Shown here: piece by piece, positions 1 through 7,863 of the stretch
How the letters are laid out: each line of letters starts with the position of its first letter
Position numbering within the stretch: position 1 is the first letter of the stretch
Source of the DNA: an uncultured Collinsella sp.
Lineage (GTDB): Bacteria; Actinomycetota; Coriobacteriia; Coriobacteriales; Coriobacteriaceae
Direction of reading: 5' to 3'
Assembly (NCBI GenBank): GCA_934668875.1
Contig: CAKUON010000001.1
Span: forward strand, 124,001 to 188,000
Length of the DNA: 64,000 nt
Program-made: the position numbers and the translations under genes
Notes under the pieces: model-generated
What the model saw: the letters and a program-made list of their open reading frames with translations, nothing else
Database searches by the model: none
What the model was told of the DNA's origin: nothing

Positions 1-954
1 ATGCTCAAGCGGCTGAAACGTGGTCAGGCCACGACAGATTCCGTCGGCATCGGCTCCGACGGCCAGGGCCGCCGTAGCGGCGCACAGGGCATTGATGACA
101 TTGTGATGACCCGAGATCTTGAGCTCGGATGTAGCGATGAGCGGGGTCTCGACACCCTTCAGGCGCACGATCATCTTGCCGTCGCGCACAAAGGCAGCGT
201 CCTCACCCTCAGGCTCATCAAAGGCGACCTTGCAGATGCGGCGACCCGGCGTGTAGATATACTCATCGAACTCATGGATGCCGGCATCCTCGATATCGAC
301 AACCACGAGGTCATCGTCGGACATATTGTCAAACAGCTTGATCTTGGCAAGCGCATAGTTCTTATGGCTCTTGTGCCAGCCCAAGTGATCGGGCGTGATG
401 TTGAGCAGCACCGCCACGCGAGGATGGAGCTCGGAGCTCGTAGCAATCTGGTAGCTCGAAAGCTCCGCCACAAACCACTCATTATGCGCGCGTCCATCGA
501 CCTCATTGACCGGCGGCTCGCCGATGTTACCGACGGCCACGCTGGCCTCTCCGGCTGCCTTGAGCAGATAATCGGTCAAAGACGTGGTGGTCGTCTTGCC
601 ATTGGTGCCCGTGATGGCAATCCAATTATGGGGAGACAGGCGATAGGCAAACTCAGGCTCACCCATAATTTGAGCGGCGTGCTCGCGCCCGGCCTTGAAG
701 AAGGCCGAGAACTCCGAGATGCCCGGGCACGTCACGCACACGTCGTAAGCGCCCTCAACCTGCTCGGTACCATAGACAAACGATGCGCCGGCAGCCTCAA
801 GCGCACGCGTGGCGTCATTGGGCTCGGAGGTACCGCCGCCATAGACGGTAACGGCGCTCACACGCTCGGGATGTGCCAGCGCCCAGCGGGCAACATCGAG
901 GCCGGACTTGCCCTGACCCAAAACGAGCAGGCTAAAGGAATCTGCAAGAGGCAT
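1..954 (-). CDS. murD: UDP-N-acetylmuramoylalanine--D-glutamate ligase MurD (3' end cut by window)
   Basis: Adds D-glutamate to UDP-MurNAc-L-Ala in the cytoplasm, the second step of stem-peptide synthesis. The minus-strand translation starts MPLADSFSLLVLGQGKSG, a Rossmann-like N-terminus with GQGKSG. A Mur ligase P-loop (ITGTNGKTTTT) follows near residue 105, then the central-domain blocks NIGEPP, ELSSYQI and NITPDHLGWH. About 318 codons are inside the window; the C-terminal ligase domain lies beyond base 1. The ATG at 952-954 is 9 bp after the mraY stop, so it is the last visible gene of a tightly packed cell-wall operon. The plus-strand reading frame over the same bases is a codon-usage shadow. 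Confidence 0.95.
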   Translation of the reverse strand, partial: MPLADSFSLLVLGQGKSGLDVARWALAHPERVSAVTVYGGGTSEPNDATRALEAAGASFVYGTEQVEGAYDVCVTCPGISEFSAFFKAGREHAAQIMGEPEFAYRLSPHNWIAITGTNGKTTTTSLTDYLLKAAGEASVAVGNIGEPPVNEVDGRAHNEWFVAELSSYQIATSSELHPRVAVLLNITPDHLGWHKSHKNYALAKIKLFDNMSDDDLVVVDIEDAGIHEFDEYIYTPGRRICKVAFDEPEGEDAAFVRDGKMIVRLKGVETPLIATSELKISGHHNVINALCAATAALAVGADADGICRGLTTFQPLEH

Positions 955-963
955 AAATGACCA

Positions 964-1983
964 CTATCCCAACTGGAAGAACAGAGCAAGGCCAACGGCG
1001 CCAAATGCCGCAGCGATAATCCAAAAACGAATAACGACCTTGGTCTCGGCCCAGCCCTTCTTTTCGAAATGATGATGGATGGGCGCCATAAGGAAGACGC
1101 GCTTGTGCGTAAAGTGGAAGTACACGACCTGAATCATGACCGACAGGGTCTCCATGATAAACAGGCCGCCGATGATGAGAGAGACGACCTCGGTGTTGGT
1201 CATGATGGACGTGCAGGCAAACGCGGCGCCCAGGGCAAGCGAACCGGTATCGCCCATAAAGATGCTCGCCGGATAGCAGTTGAACCACAAAAAGCCCAAG
1301 CAGGCACCGGCACACGCGGTGCAGAAGATGGACAGGTTCACATCGCCGTGCAAAAACGCCATGGCAGCCATGGCGAGCATGGCGATCATGGAGGTGCCGC
1401 CGGCAAGGCCGTCCAGGCCGTCGGTCAGGTTCACGGCATTAGAAAGACCGGCGATCATCAGCCAGCAAAAGACGATGTAGAGCCACGGGAAGGTAAACCC
1501 GCCGATGGTAGTCGAAAGAACGCCGAGGTCGATCGTCAGGCCACCGGGAAAACGAATCTCGGGGGCGACGCCACACCAGTTGACGGCAAGCACCGTAAAC
1601 GTGACGCAAATGATGGTCAGGCCGATCATCTTGGCATGAGGCGTCAGACCGAGCGATCGCCCATGCGTGACGGAGGTCAGATCGTCGATCAGGCCCAGTA
1701 CGCCGGTCGCCAGCGTGGCGAGCAGCACGAGCACGAGCTCGGTGGTGAGCCTGCCCATCAGCAGGCAAGTCAGCGAAATCGCGACGAGGATAACGACGCC
1801 GCCCATAGTGGGCGTACCCTGCTTAATCAGATGGCGCTTGGGGCCATCGGCACGAACCTGCTGGCCGATACCCTCGACCTTCAGCAGCTTGATCCACCAC
1901 GGCATGAGCAGCAGCGCAATGGCGGCAGCGATGCCAAGCCCCAAAAAGGCCTGATACGTAGGATACGAGGGATTGCCGAACAT
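964..1983 (-). CDS. mraY: Phospho-N-acetylmuramoyl-pentapeptide-transferase MraY
   Basis: Integral membrane enzyme that moves phospho-MurNAc-pentapeptide onto undecaprenyl phosphate, giving lipid I. It has 339 residues and about ten hydrophobic segments. Family motifs are present: the DD pair (D100-D101 in GLIDDLTSV), NAVNLTDGLDGLA near residue 185, and the His-rich APIHHHFEKKGW loop near residue 300. Length is normal for the family (320-360). The start is 3 bp after the murF stop, and the Shine-Dalgarno is weak, which suggests translational coupling to murF. It lies between murF and murD, as in most dcw clusters. Confidence 0.97.
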   Translation of the reverse strand: MFGNPSYPTYQAFLGLGIAAAIALLLMPWWIKLLKVEGIGQQVRADGPKRHLIKQGTPTMGGVVILVAISLTCLLMGRLTTELVLVLLATLATGVLGLIDDLTSVTHGRSLGLTPHAKMIGLTIICVTFTVLAVNWCGVAPEIRFPGGLTIDLGVLSTTIGGFTFPWLYIVFCWLMIAGLSNAVNLTDGLDGLAGGTSMIAMLAMAAMAFLHGDVNLSIFCTACAGACLGFLWFNCYPASIFMGDTGSLALGAAFACTSIMTNTEVVSLIIGGLFIMETLSVMIQVVYFHFTHKRVFLMAPIHHHFEKKGWAETKVVIRFWIIAAAFGAVGLALFFQLG

Positions 1984-1986
1984 GGG

Positions 1987-3411
1987 CTAGCACACACCTT
2001 CCACAAAGCGGTCGAGCTCAACAAAACGGGAACCCTTGACCAGTACAACATCATGATTTTCGAGTGCGCCGCCCATGCGGTCGAGCACCTGCTGATAATT
2101 GGAAAACACCTGAATGCGGTCCTCGTCCATGCCCATCATGCGCGCGGCATCGGCCATAAGCTGAGCCAGCTCGCCGCCCACGCACACCAGCATGTCGAGC
2201 TTCTTGGCGGCGGCATAGGCACCTACGAGTTCATGCATGCGGGGAGCCTCGTCGCCCATCTCGCCCATCTCGCCCAGGACCGCCATGCGCGAGCCTTTGC
2301 AGATAAGCGAGCACAGCAGATCAAGGCCGGCAGCCATGGATTCGGCACTGGCGTTATAGGAATCGTCGATGATGCGGGCGCCGCCCTTGGCGCGCTTGAT
2401 CTCCTGACGGTGGCCCGTGATCGTAAGCCCCCTAAAGGCAGCATCAATCTGCTCGGGCGTTACGCCCAGGCGATAGGCAACCGCGGCGGCCTTGACGGCA
2501 TTGGGGACGGACTGCACGCCGGGAATGGCGAGCATGGTTTGAATTGTCTCGCCTAGGCCAAAATCGAGCGTAAAGACCGGACGGCCCTCGTCATCGACAC
2601 GGATGTCGCACGCACGGACCTCATCGTCATCCGAGATACCCGCCAACATCACGTCAACGCCGGCAGGCGCGGCAAATGTGTCACGGATGAAGGGGGTGAA
2701 GTCGTCCTCGCCGCCCAAAACGAGCAGCGGCAAGAAGTCGCCGGCGGCACGCATGCCCTGGACAATCTCGGACTTGGCGCGGGCGATGTTCTCGCGGCTG
2801 CCCAAAATACCGATATGGGACGTGCCGATCTTGCTCACGATGGCAAGGTTGGGATTGGCAGACTGGGACAGGCGCTCAATCTCGTGGAAATGGTTCATGC
2901 CCATCTCGAGCACTAGGATCTCGGTATCGGCGGGAGCGCTCAGCACCGTGAGCGGCATGCCGATCAGGTTGTTGTAATTGCCCTTGGTCGCCCAGACGCG
3001 ATAGCGCTTGGCGAGCACCGCGGCAAGTACGTCCTTGGTCGTCGTCTTGCCGATCGAGCCGGTAATGCCAACGACCAGACAACCAAGCTCCAAGCGATAC
3101 GCATGCGCCAGACGCAGCAGAAACTCCTCGGGATCGTCGGTCAGCAAGATGGCGCAACCCTTGTCCTGCGCCAGCGAGACCGACTCGGGGTCGGGCTCGC
3201 GCGTCATCACAACCGCACCGGCACCCGCCTCGATAGCACGGGAGGCAAAGTCATTGCCATCGACTTTTTCGCCCGGGAAGGCGACAAAGATCGTCCCCTC
3301 CTCGACCTGACGCGAGTCGATAACGCACCCGCGGCAAACACGATCGACTCCTTCCGTCACGGTTCGGGCCCCTGTTGCGGCCACGAGGTTGTTGACGGCG
3401 ATCTCTATCAT
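1987..3411 (-). CDS. murF: UDP-N-acetylmuramoyl-tripeptide--D-alanyl-D-alanine ligase MurF
   Basis: Cytoplasmic Mur ligase that adds D-Ala-D-Ala to the UDP-MurNAc tripeptide. Of 474 residues, the N-terminal domain carries DSRQVEEGTIFVAFPGEKVDG, followed by the ATP P-loop GITGSIGKTT at residues 115-124, the LEMGMNHFHEI segment typical of MurF, and DDSYNASAESM in the C-terminal part. The ATG at 3409-3411 follows GGGGAGCAGCA, a good ribosome-binding site. A 125-bp gap separates it from ftsI upstream; murE, which normally sits there, is absent. A weak minus-strand promoter (TACAAT-type -10) could lie in that gap but is not convincing. Confidence 0.97.
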   Translation of the reverse strand: MIEIAVNNLVAATGARTVTEGVDRVCRGCVIDSRQVEEGTIFVAFPGEKVDGNDFASRAIEAGAGAVVMTREPDPESVSLAQDKGCAILLTDDPEEFLLRLAHAYRLELGCLVVGITGSIGKTTTKDVLAAVLAKRYRVWATKGNYNNLIGMPLTVLSAPADTEILVLEMGMNHFHEIERLSQSANPNLAIVSKIGTSHIGILGSRENIARAKSEIVQGMRAAGDFLPLLVLGGEDDFTPFIRDTFAAPAGVDVMLAGISDDDEVRACDIRVDDEGRPVFTLDFGLGETIQTMLAIPGVQSVPNAVKAAAVAYRLGVTPEQIDAAFRGLTITGHRQEIKRAKGGARIIDDSYNASAESMAAGLDLLCSLICKGSRMAVLGEMGEMGDEAPRMHELVGAYAAAKKLDMLVCVGGELAQLMADAARMMGMDEDRIQVFSNYQQVLDRMGGALENHDVVLVKGSRFVELDRFVEGVC

Positions 3412-3536
3412 TGCTGCTCCCCTGTAAACCTAATAATGCTATCGGCGTATTGTATCCCAGTGCCACGCATACGTGGTGCAGGGCATGTGAACACCCCTCA
3501 GATTGAACAATGGACCACGCCCAAGATTGTAACCCC

Positions 3537-5402
3537 CTACTTTGTGCGCGGGATACCCAGTACATCAAGCGCGTTGGCCATGATGGACTGGAACGGCACC
3601 GCAGCAGCGTCCGAGCCGCTCGGCGTCCCGTCGAGCGTGATATAGCACAGCACCTTGGGCGACTGAGCCGGCGCAAAGCCCATAAAGGACGACATGTAGT
3701 TCTCCTTAAGGTAGCCGCCGTTTTCGTCGGCGCGCTCGGCCGTACCGGTCTTACCCGCCACGTCATAGCCATCCACCGCACCGCCCATGCCGGTGCCCTC
3801 CGAGACAACCGTCTGCATGCACGACGTCACTTGCGCGGCGGCATCCTGCGAAATCGCACGCTCGCCCTCGCCCCAATCCTTCTCATCGCCCTTGCTGGAC
3901 TTATAGAAGTGCGGGGTCATCATCACGCCGCCGTTGGCGATACCGCCCACGGCACGCGCAATCTCAATCGGCGAGACGGACAGTGCCTGGCCAAAACTCA
4001 TCGAGCCCAGTGTGGCGCCATCATACTGGTCGCGCTCCTTGACGATACCCAGACTCTCTCCCGGAAAATCGACGCCCGAGCTGTGTCCGATGCCCCACTT
4101 GTCCACATAGGCGGCAAAGTCGTCGGCGCCGATCTTGCGCCCCACCAGGACAAAGCCCACGTTGGACGAACGGCGCATCATCTCGCGCACATCCATGGTC
4201 ATGGCGTAGTCGCGCTTATCGGCATCGGTGACGGTATCGTCGCCCACCTTGATGCTCGCCGGCACCTCAAACGACGTACTCGAGCGCACGACGCCCAAAT
4301 CAAAGCCGGTGCCCGCCACGAGCGTCTTAAAGACCGAGCCGGGCTCATAGGCATCGGTGACGAGACGCAAGTTCATATCCTCGGTCTTGGCATTTTCCAG
4401 ATCGGTCTGGTCATACGTCGGGTACGAGCAGGCGGCGAGGATCTCACCCGTTGTAGGATCGGTCACAAGGGCCGAGCCGTTCTTGGCCTTCGTTTTCTCG
4501 ACCGCCTCGGCCAGAGCATCCTCAGCCGCACGCTGGATATTGACGTCAAGCGTCGTCACGATATCAACGCCGTCGACCGCGGCAACCTTTTTATAGGCGC
4601 CGCCTGCGATATAGCTGCCATCTCTCGCGCGCTCGCGCACAAGAGAACCGTTCGTGCCGGTCAAGAGCTTGTTGTATTGCTTTTCCAGACCCGTCAGGCC
4701 ATCGTTGTCCACATTCACCACGCCCAGCACCTGCGAGGCCAGATTGCCGTAAGGGTACACGCGCTTCATAGCTTGCTCAAAGAGCACACCGGGCAGGTTT
4801 TTCTTCTCCAGCGCCGCGGCGTCGTCTTCGTCCACCTGGCGCTTGATATACACCCAGGTGCCATCGGAATCAACGAGTTTACGACAGGTCTTTTTATCGA
4901 TACCCGTCGCCTTGACCAGCGCTGACACCGTCTTGTCGACATCCTCGACCAGCTGCGGGTTCACGGCGATATTGCGGCACTCGACCGAAGACGTCAGCAC
5001 GTTGCCGTTACGGTCGTAGATAGTGCCGCGCTTGGCATAGAGCGTCTGGGCGAGAAGGCGACGCGCATCGGCGCGCTCACGCAGCTTGCCGGCGTTCACG
5101 ATCTGATAGTCGGCAAGGCGATAGACGCCCGCAGCCAAACCGAGCCCAATGCACCCCATGACGACGTTGCGGCGAGGCAGCGGCGTGCCCGTGAGCCATT
5201 CGGTCGACGAGTTCTTGCGCGACCTGGTGTTATGCACTTGAGGACCACCCGAACCGCGAAGTCGCGATGCGGGGTCGTTGCCACGGGACGGCCCCGCGTT
5301 GTAAGATGGCCGACCCGTTCCTTGATAACCAGAACGTCCCCGCGATGAGGGACGTCCAGAACCACGGCCCCCATCGGGACCGCGGCGATAGTCATTTGTC
5401 AT
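3537..5402 (-). CDS. ftsI: Division-specific class B penicillin-binding protein (FtsI/PBP2-like transpeptidase)
   Basis: Membrane-anchored transpeptidase that cross-links septal peptidoglycan. The 621-residue product has a Gly/Arg/Ser-rich cytoplasmic tail (residues 1-78), one membrane segment (about 79-98), a PBP dimerisation domain starting near RGTIYDRNGNVL, and a transpeptidase domain with all three active-site motifs: SVFK (S356-K359), SSN (412-414) and KTG (551-553). It ends shortly after the catalytic domain, so there are no PASTA repeats, unlike SpoVD/PBP2x types. It starts 17 bp downstream of the ftsL-like gene with only a weak Shine-Dalgarno. The disordered, arginine-rich tail is longer than in many homologues. 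Confidence 0.94.
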   Translation of the reverse strand: MTNDYRRGPDGGRGSGRPSSRGRSGYQGTGRPSYNAGPSRGNDPASRLRGSGGPQVHNTRSRKNSSTEWLTGTPLPRRNVVMGCIGLGLAAGVYRLADYQIVNAGKLRERADARRLLAQTLYAKRGTIYDRNGNVLTSSVECRNIAVNPQLVEDVDKTVSALVKATGIDKKTCRKLVDSDGTWVYIKRQVDEDDAAALEKKNLPGVLFEQAMKRVYPYGNLASQVLGVVNVDNDGLTGLEKQYNKLLTGTNGSLVRERARDGSYIAGGAYKKVAAVDGVDIVTTLDVNIQRAAEDALAEAVEKTKAKNGSALVTDPTTGEILAACSYPTYDQTDLENAKTEDMNLRLVTDAYEPGSVFKTLVAGTGFDLGVVRSSTSFEVPASIKVGDDTVTDADKRDYAMTMDVREMMRRSSNVGFVLVGRKIGADDFAAYVDKWGIGHSSGVDFPGESLGIVKERDQYDGATLGSMSFGQALSVSPIEIARAVGGIANGGVMMTPHFYKSSKGDEKDWGEGERAISQDAAAQVTSCMQTVVSEGTGMGGAVDGYDVAGKTGTAERADENGGYLKENYMSSFMGFAPAQSPKVLCYITLDGTPSGSDAAAVPFQSIMANALDVLGIPRTK

Positions 5403-5419
5403 ACTCAGCTACCGTCTTG

Positions 5420-5890
5420 TTACTGAGCGGTCGCGGTTGCGTTGGCGCCCGCGGCTGCATCCTGCGAAAAATCAAGTGTAACGCTCTCGCTGGGCTCCAC
5501 CATGCCATAAGCGCCCGCAAGGTCGCGAATGCGCGTGTCGGCGCCATAGACCGAGTGCATGACCTCGAGGTCGGAGCTCTCATCGGTCGCCTTCTCGAGC
5601 GTGTTGGTAAGCTCGGCGTTGCTGTTGAGCACCTGGGCCGTAACGCCGGCGAGCGCCACGCGGGCGACACCGATCGTCATGAAGATGGCCGCAATGATGC
5701 AAAACGTTTTAAGAACGCTCATGAAAACCGGGCTTACCGCCTGGTTTGCCTGACGGCCCGCGCCCGTGTAGACATCAAAGCGCGGCGTGCGCTGCTCGCG
5801 GGGAGCAACGGGGGCCTGCGGTGCCTCACGATAGGCGGGCATGGCGTTCATATCATAGGCGAGTGCTGCGTTTGAGGTGTTATAGCCCAT
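5420..5890 (-). CDS. ftsL: FtsL-like septum protein
   Basis: Small bitopic protein of 156 residues. It has a cytoplasmic N-terminus of about 55 residues, one strong membrane helix (FMSVLKTFCIIAAIFMTIGV), then a short extracytoplasmic part whose first half (AQVLNSNAELTNTLEKATDE) looks like a coiled coil, and an Ala-rich low-complexity end. Topology and position between rsmH and ftsI are diagnostic of FtsL, which links FtsQ/FtsB to the septal synthase; primary sequence is poorly conserved in this family, so the assignment rests mainly on synteny and topology. The ATG follows GGGAGGCGGC at good spacing. Confidence 0.8.
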   Translation of the reverse strand: MGYNTSNAALAYDMNAMPAYREAPQAPVAPREQRTPRFDVYTGAGRQANQAVSPVFMSVLKTFCIIAAIFMTIGVARVALAGVTAQVLNSNAELTNTLEKATDESSDLEVMHSVYGADTRIRDLAGAYGMVEPSESVTLDFSQDAAAGANATATAQ

Positions 5891-5980
5891 GATATGCCGC
5901 CTCCCATCCCGAGTACGTTGGTAGTGTGTTTAAGCTTCGTTTATAGTGCGAGCGGGAGGTCCAATATCGCGCGGACACGC

Positions 5981-6946
5981 CTACAGGCGCTGCGCCACGC
6001 GGATCTTGGCTGATCTCGCCCGAGGGTTGCGCTCAACCTCATCGGGTTGGGCAACCAGGGGTTTGCGGGTGATGACCTTGAGTATCGGCACGTTGCCGCA
6101 CACGCACACCGGAATCTCCGGCGGACACGTGCACCCCTGGCTCATCTCCTTAAAGTGGTTCTTTACGATACGGTCCTCGAGCGAGTGATACGAGATGACG
6201 CAGATGCGTCCGCCCGGGTTGAGCCACCTGGTGGCGGCGTCAAGCCCTCGTTCGAGCACATCGAGCTCATGATTGACCTCGATGCGAATGGCCTGGAAAC
6301 TCTTTTTGGCCGGATGACCACCATGCCGACGAGCGGCAGCCGGTATTCCAGCCTTGATGATCTCGACAAACTGGCCGGTGGTTTCGATCGGTTCTTGCTC
6401 GCGGCGGCGCACGATCTCGCGCGCAATCTGCGAGGCGAACTTCTCTTCGCCGTAGACGCGTAGAATCCGGGCGAGGTCGTGTTCGTTATAGCTGTTGATG
6501 ACCTCAGCTGCGTTTAAGGTGTTGTTACCCGGATCCATCCGCATGTCCAATGGGGCGTCCTCGTTATACGAAAAGCCCCTGCCAGGGATATCGAGTTGCG
6601 GTGACGAAACGCCCAAATCGAACAGGAAGCCATCGACCCCGGGCACCTCGGCCGAGCAAAGAAGCTCGTCCAAGTCGCCGAAGTTGCCCTTCAGCAGCTG
6701 GTGCGGTACGCCGGGAACCTCGCGGTCCAGACGGGCACCAGCGGCCTCGAGGGCCATGTCGTCCTGATCGACGCCGAGCAAAAGGCCCGTCTCCCCCACC
6801 TGCGCGGCCATCTTTACCGAATGGCCGGCACCGCCAAGGGTGCAATCGCAGACGACGGAGCCGCTCTTTAGCTGCAGCGACTCAAGCACTTCGCCGAGCA
6901 TGACAGGTTCATGCCGATATTCTTGTGTCAAGATCCCACGCTCCAT
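5981..6946 (-). CDS. rsmH: 16S rRNA (cytosine(1402)-N(4))-methyltransferase RsmH
   Basis: SAM-dependent methyltransferase acting on C1402 of 16S rRNA in the decoding centre. The 321-residue protein shows YRHEPVMLGEVLESL at the N-terminus, the SAM-binding CDCTLGGAGHS near residues 34-44, FDLGVSSPQLD, and the C-terminal VISYHSLEDRIVK signature. Four Cys near the end (GCTCPPEIPVCVCGN) form the usual CxCP-type cluster. The annotated ATG has little Shine-Dalgarno; a TTG five codons in (MTQEYRHEP) is preceded by GGAGCGTGGG and may be the true start. It lies 20 bp downstream of mraZ. Confidence 0.96.
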   Translation of the reverse strand: MERGILTQEYRHEPVMLGEVLESLQLKSGSVVCDCTLGGAGHSVKMAAQVGETGLLLGVDQDDMALEAAGARLDREVPGVPHQLLKGNFGDLDELLCSAEVPGVDGFLFDLGVSSPQLDIPGRGFSYNEDAPLDMRMDPGNNTLNAAEVINSYNEHDLARILRVYGEEKFASQIAREIVRRREQEPIETTGQFVEIIKAGIPAAARRHGGHPAKKSFQAIRIEVNHELDVLERGLDAATRWLNPGGRICVISYHSLEDRIVKNHFKEMSQGCTCPPEIPVCVCGNVPILKVITRKPLVAQPDEVERNPRARSAKIRVAQRL

Positions 6947-6966
6947 CCGTTACTCGTGCCTTGCCC

Positions 6967-7401
6967 TTACGAGAAGAAGAGGTCCAGCAGGGCCTCGTCG
7001 TCATCGTCCTCATCGGCCGTAGCGCGGTCCCAGACCTCAAGGTGGTCGTAGTTGCCCACAACCGTGACCTCGCGGTCGAGGTTCGCCTGCTTGCGGAGAG
7101 ACTCAGAAAGACCGATACGACCGGCGCTGTCCACATCCATCGACGTGGTGCGCTTGTTGATCGCCCTCATGAGCTTCTGGTCGTTGATGTCACGCGGGTT
7201 AAAACCCTCGTGGCCCTCACGACCCGCGAAGAGTCCTTCGACCCACTTATCGAAGGCCTCGGCAGAGAACACGTACAGAGCATCGACATCCAGGGCTTTG
7301 AACACGCGAACGTGCTCTCCAAGCTCCTCGCGAAGGGGTGCAGGCAGGGACAGACGACCTTTTGCATCGAGATTGCGCTCGTATGCACCCGTCATTCCCA
7401 T
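6967..7401 (-). CDS. mraZ: Transcriptional regulator MraZ
   Basis: DNA-binding AbrB-fold protein that represses its own dcw operon in other bacteria and binds the nucleoid. The 144 residues contain two SpoVT/AbrB-like repeats: YERNLDAKGRLSLPAPLREEL and SMDVDSAGRIGLSESLRKQA, the standard MraZ arrangement. The C-terminus ends in an acidic tail (DEDDDDEALLDLFFS) that is unusually long for the family. ATG is preceded by GAGGGGAGGGCGCAC. It is the first gene of the operon, reading from the promoter at 7470-7498. Confidence 0.96.
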   Translation of the reverse strand: MGMTGAYERNLDAKGRLSLPAPLREELGEHVRVFKALDVDALYVFSAEAFDKWVEGLFAGREGHEGFNPRDINDQKLMRAINKRTTSMDVDSAGRIGLSESLRKQANLDREVTVVGNYDHLEVWDRATADEDDDDEALLDLFFS

Positions 7402-7462
7402 GTGCGCCCTCCCCTCGGTTACTCAGATGGCACGTACGCGGGGAACCACCCCGCCTGTCGAC

Positions 7463-7498
7463 GACATTAATAATATGGGGAACCGCCCCATTTTTCAA
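7463..7498 (-). promoter_or_regulatory. Promoter of the dcw operon (Pmra)
   Basis: On the minus strand a -35 TTGAAA (7493-7498) and a -10 TATTAT (7470-7475) are separated by exactly 17 bp, giving a start near 7463 and a 5' UTR of about 62 nt before mraZ. The spacer contains an inverted repeat GGGG-CGGTT-CCCC. This is the best sigma-A-type promoter seen in the first 20 kb. Confidence 0.75.
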
Positions 7499-7505
7499 CA
7501 CCTTT

Positions 7506-7541
7506 CCCCACCCCTTCCCCCACCCCGCCCCACCACTCCAC
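7506..7541 (-). promoter_or_regulatory. GTGGGG cluster, candidate MraZ boxes
   Basis: Reading the minus strand, GTGGGG occurs at 7511-7506, 7523-7518 and 7533-7528, with a degenerate GTGGAG at 7541-7536. Spacings are 12, 10 and 8 bp. The cluster ends 7 bp upstream of the -35 of the mraZ promoter. MraZ is known to bind short G-rich direct repeats at about 10-bp spacing in front of its own gene (E. coli TGGG repeats), so autoregulation is the natural reading; the binding itself is inferred. Confidence 0.55.
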
Positions 7542-7544
7542 CCC

Positions 7545-7600
7545 CAATATGTTGTAAAACACCCCCGAGCATATGTTCGAAAACACAATATGTTGTGTTT
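7545..7600. promoter_or_regulatory. Operator-like palindromes upstream of the dcw promoter
   Basis: AAACACAA-TATG-TTGTGTTT (7581-7600) is a perfect 8-bp inverted repeat. CGAGCATATGTTCG (7566-7579) differs by one base from the actinobacterial LexA consensus CGAAC-N4-GTTCG. The words AATATGTTGT and AAAACAC recur in the same 55 bp. These lie about 50-100 bp upstream of the -35. The function is not known; LexA or another repressor could bind. Confidence 0.4.
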
Positions 7601-7766
7601 ACAGCAAAGGCGGGATGCCACCTGTAGCACCCCGCCCGTGAACCTCAACCTTCAAGTTGACCTTGAGGCGATTTTTACGTCCCTTTACATGCCGTTCACA
7701 TCGCTCCCAAACTCCCCCACCCACGACACACGCGACCCACCACCGCGGTAGTGCATGGCGAAAAAT

Positions 7767-7829
7767 GGGACGGGCCCCAGATTGCCGCGTGCGTGCAAAA
7801 ACGTGTCACGGCAATCTGGGGCCCGTCCC
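7767..7829. repeat. Long inverted repeat (21-bp perfect arms) after xerD
   Basis: Arms 7767-7787 and 7809-7829 are perfect reverse complements (21 bp, starting GGGACGGGCCCC), with a 21-nt spacer. There is no T-run on the minus strand after the hairpin, so it is not a textbook terminator, although it lies 34 bp after the xerD stop. It belongs to the set of long intergenic inverted repeats described in the findings. Confidence 0.85.
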
Positions 7830-7863
7830 CCTAATAGTTATGAATATGCAGGTCAGCGAGGTG

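Larger units (their letters stand above)
7402..7863. other. Intergenic region xerD-mraZ (460 bp)
   Basis: No gene seen. It holds the dcw promoter, the GTGGGG cluster, operator-like palindromes, an imperfect palindrome CCTCAA-N14-TTGAGG (7647-7672), and the long inverted repeat at 7767-7829 close to the 3' end of xerD. Confidence 0.7.

Noticed and set aside
1..960. Plus-strand open frame of 319 codons at the window start
   Set aside because: Shadow of murD on the minus strand, which shows clear Mur ligase motifs and operon spacing.
7247..7648. Minus-strand open frame running through the mraZ promoter
   Set aside because: It would cover the promoter and the G-rich cluster; translation is Gly/Trp/Cys-rich noise.
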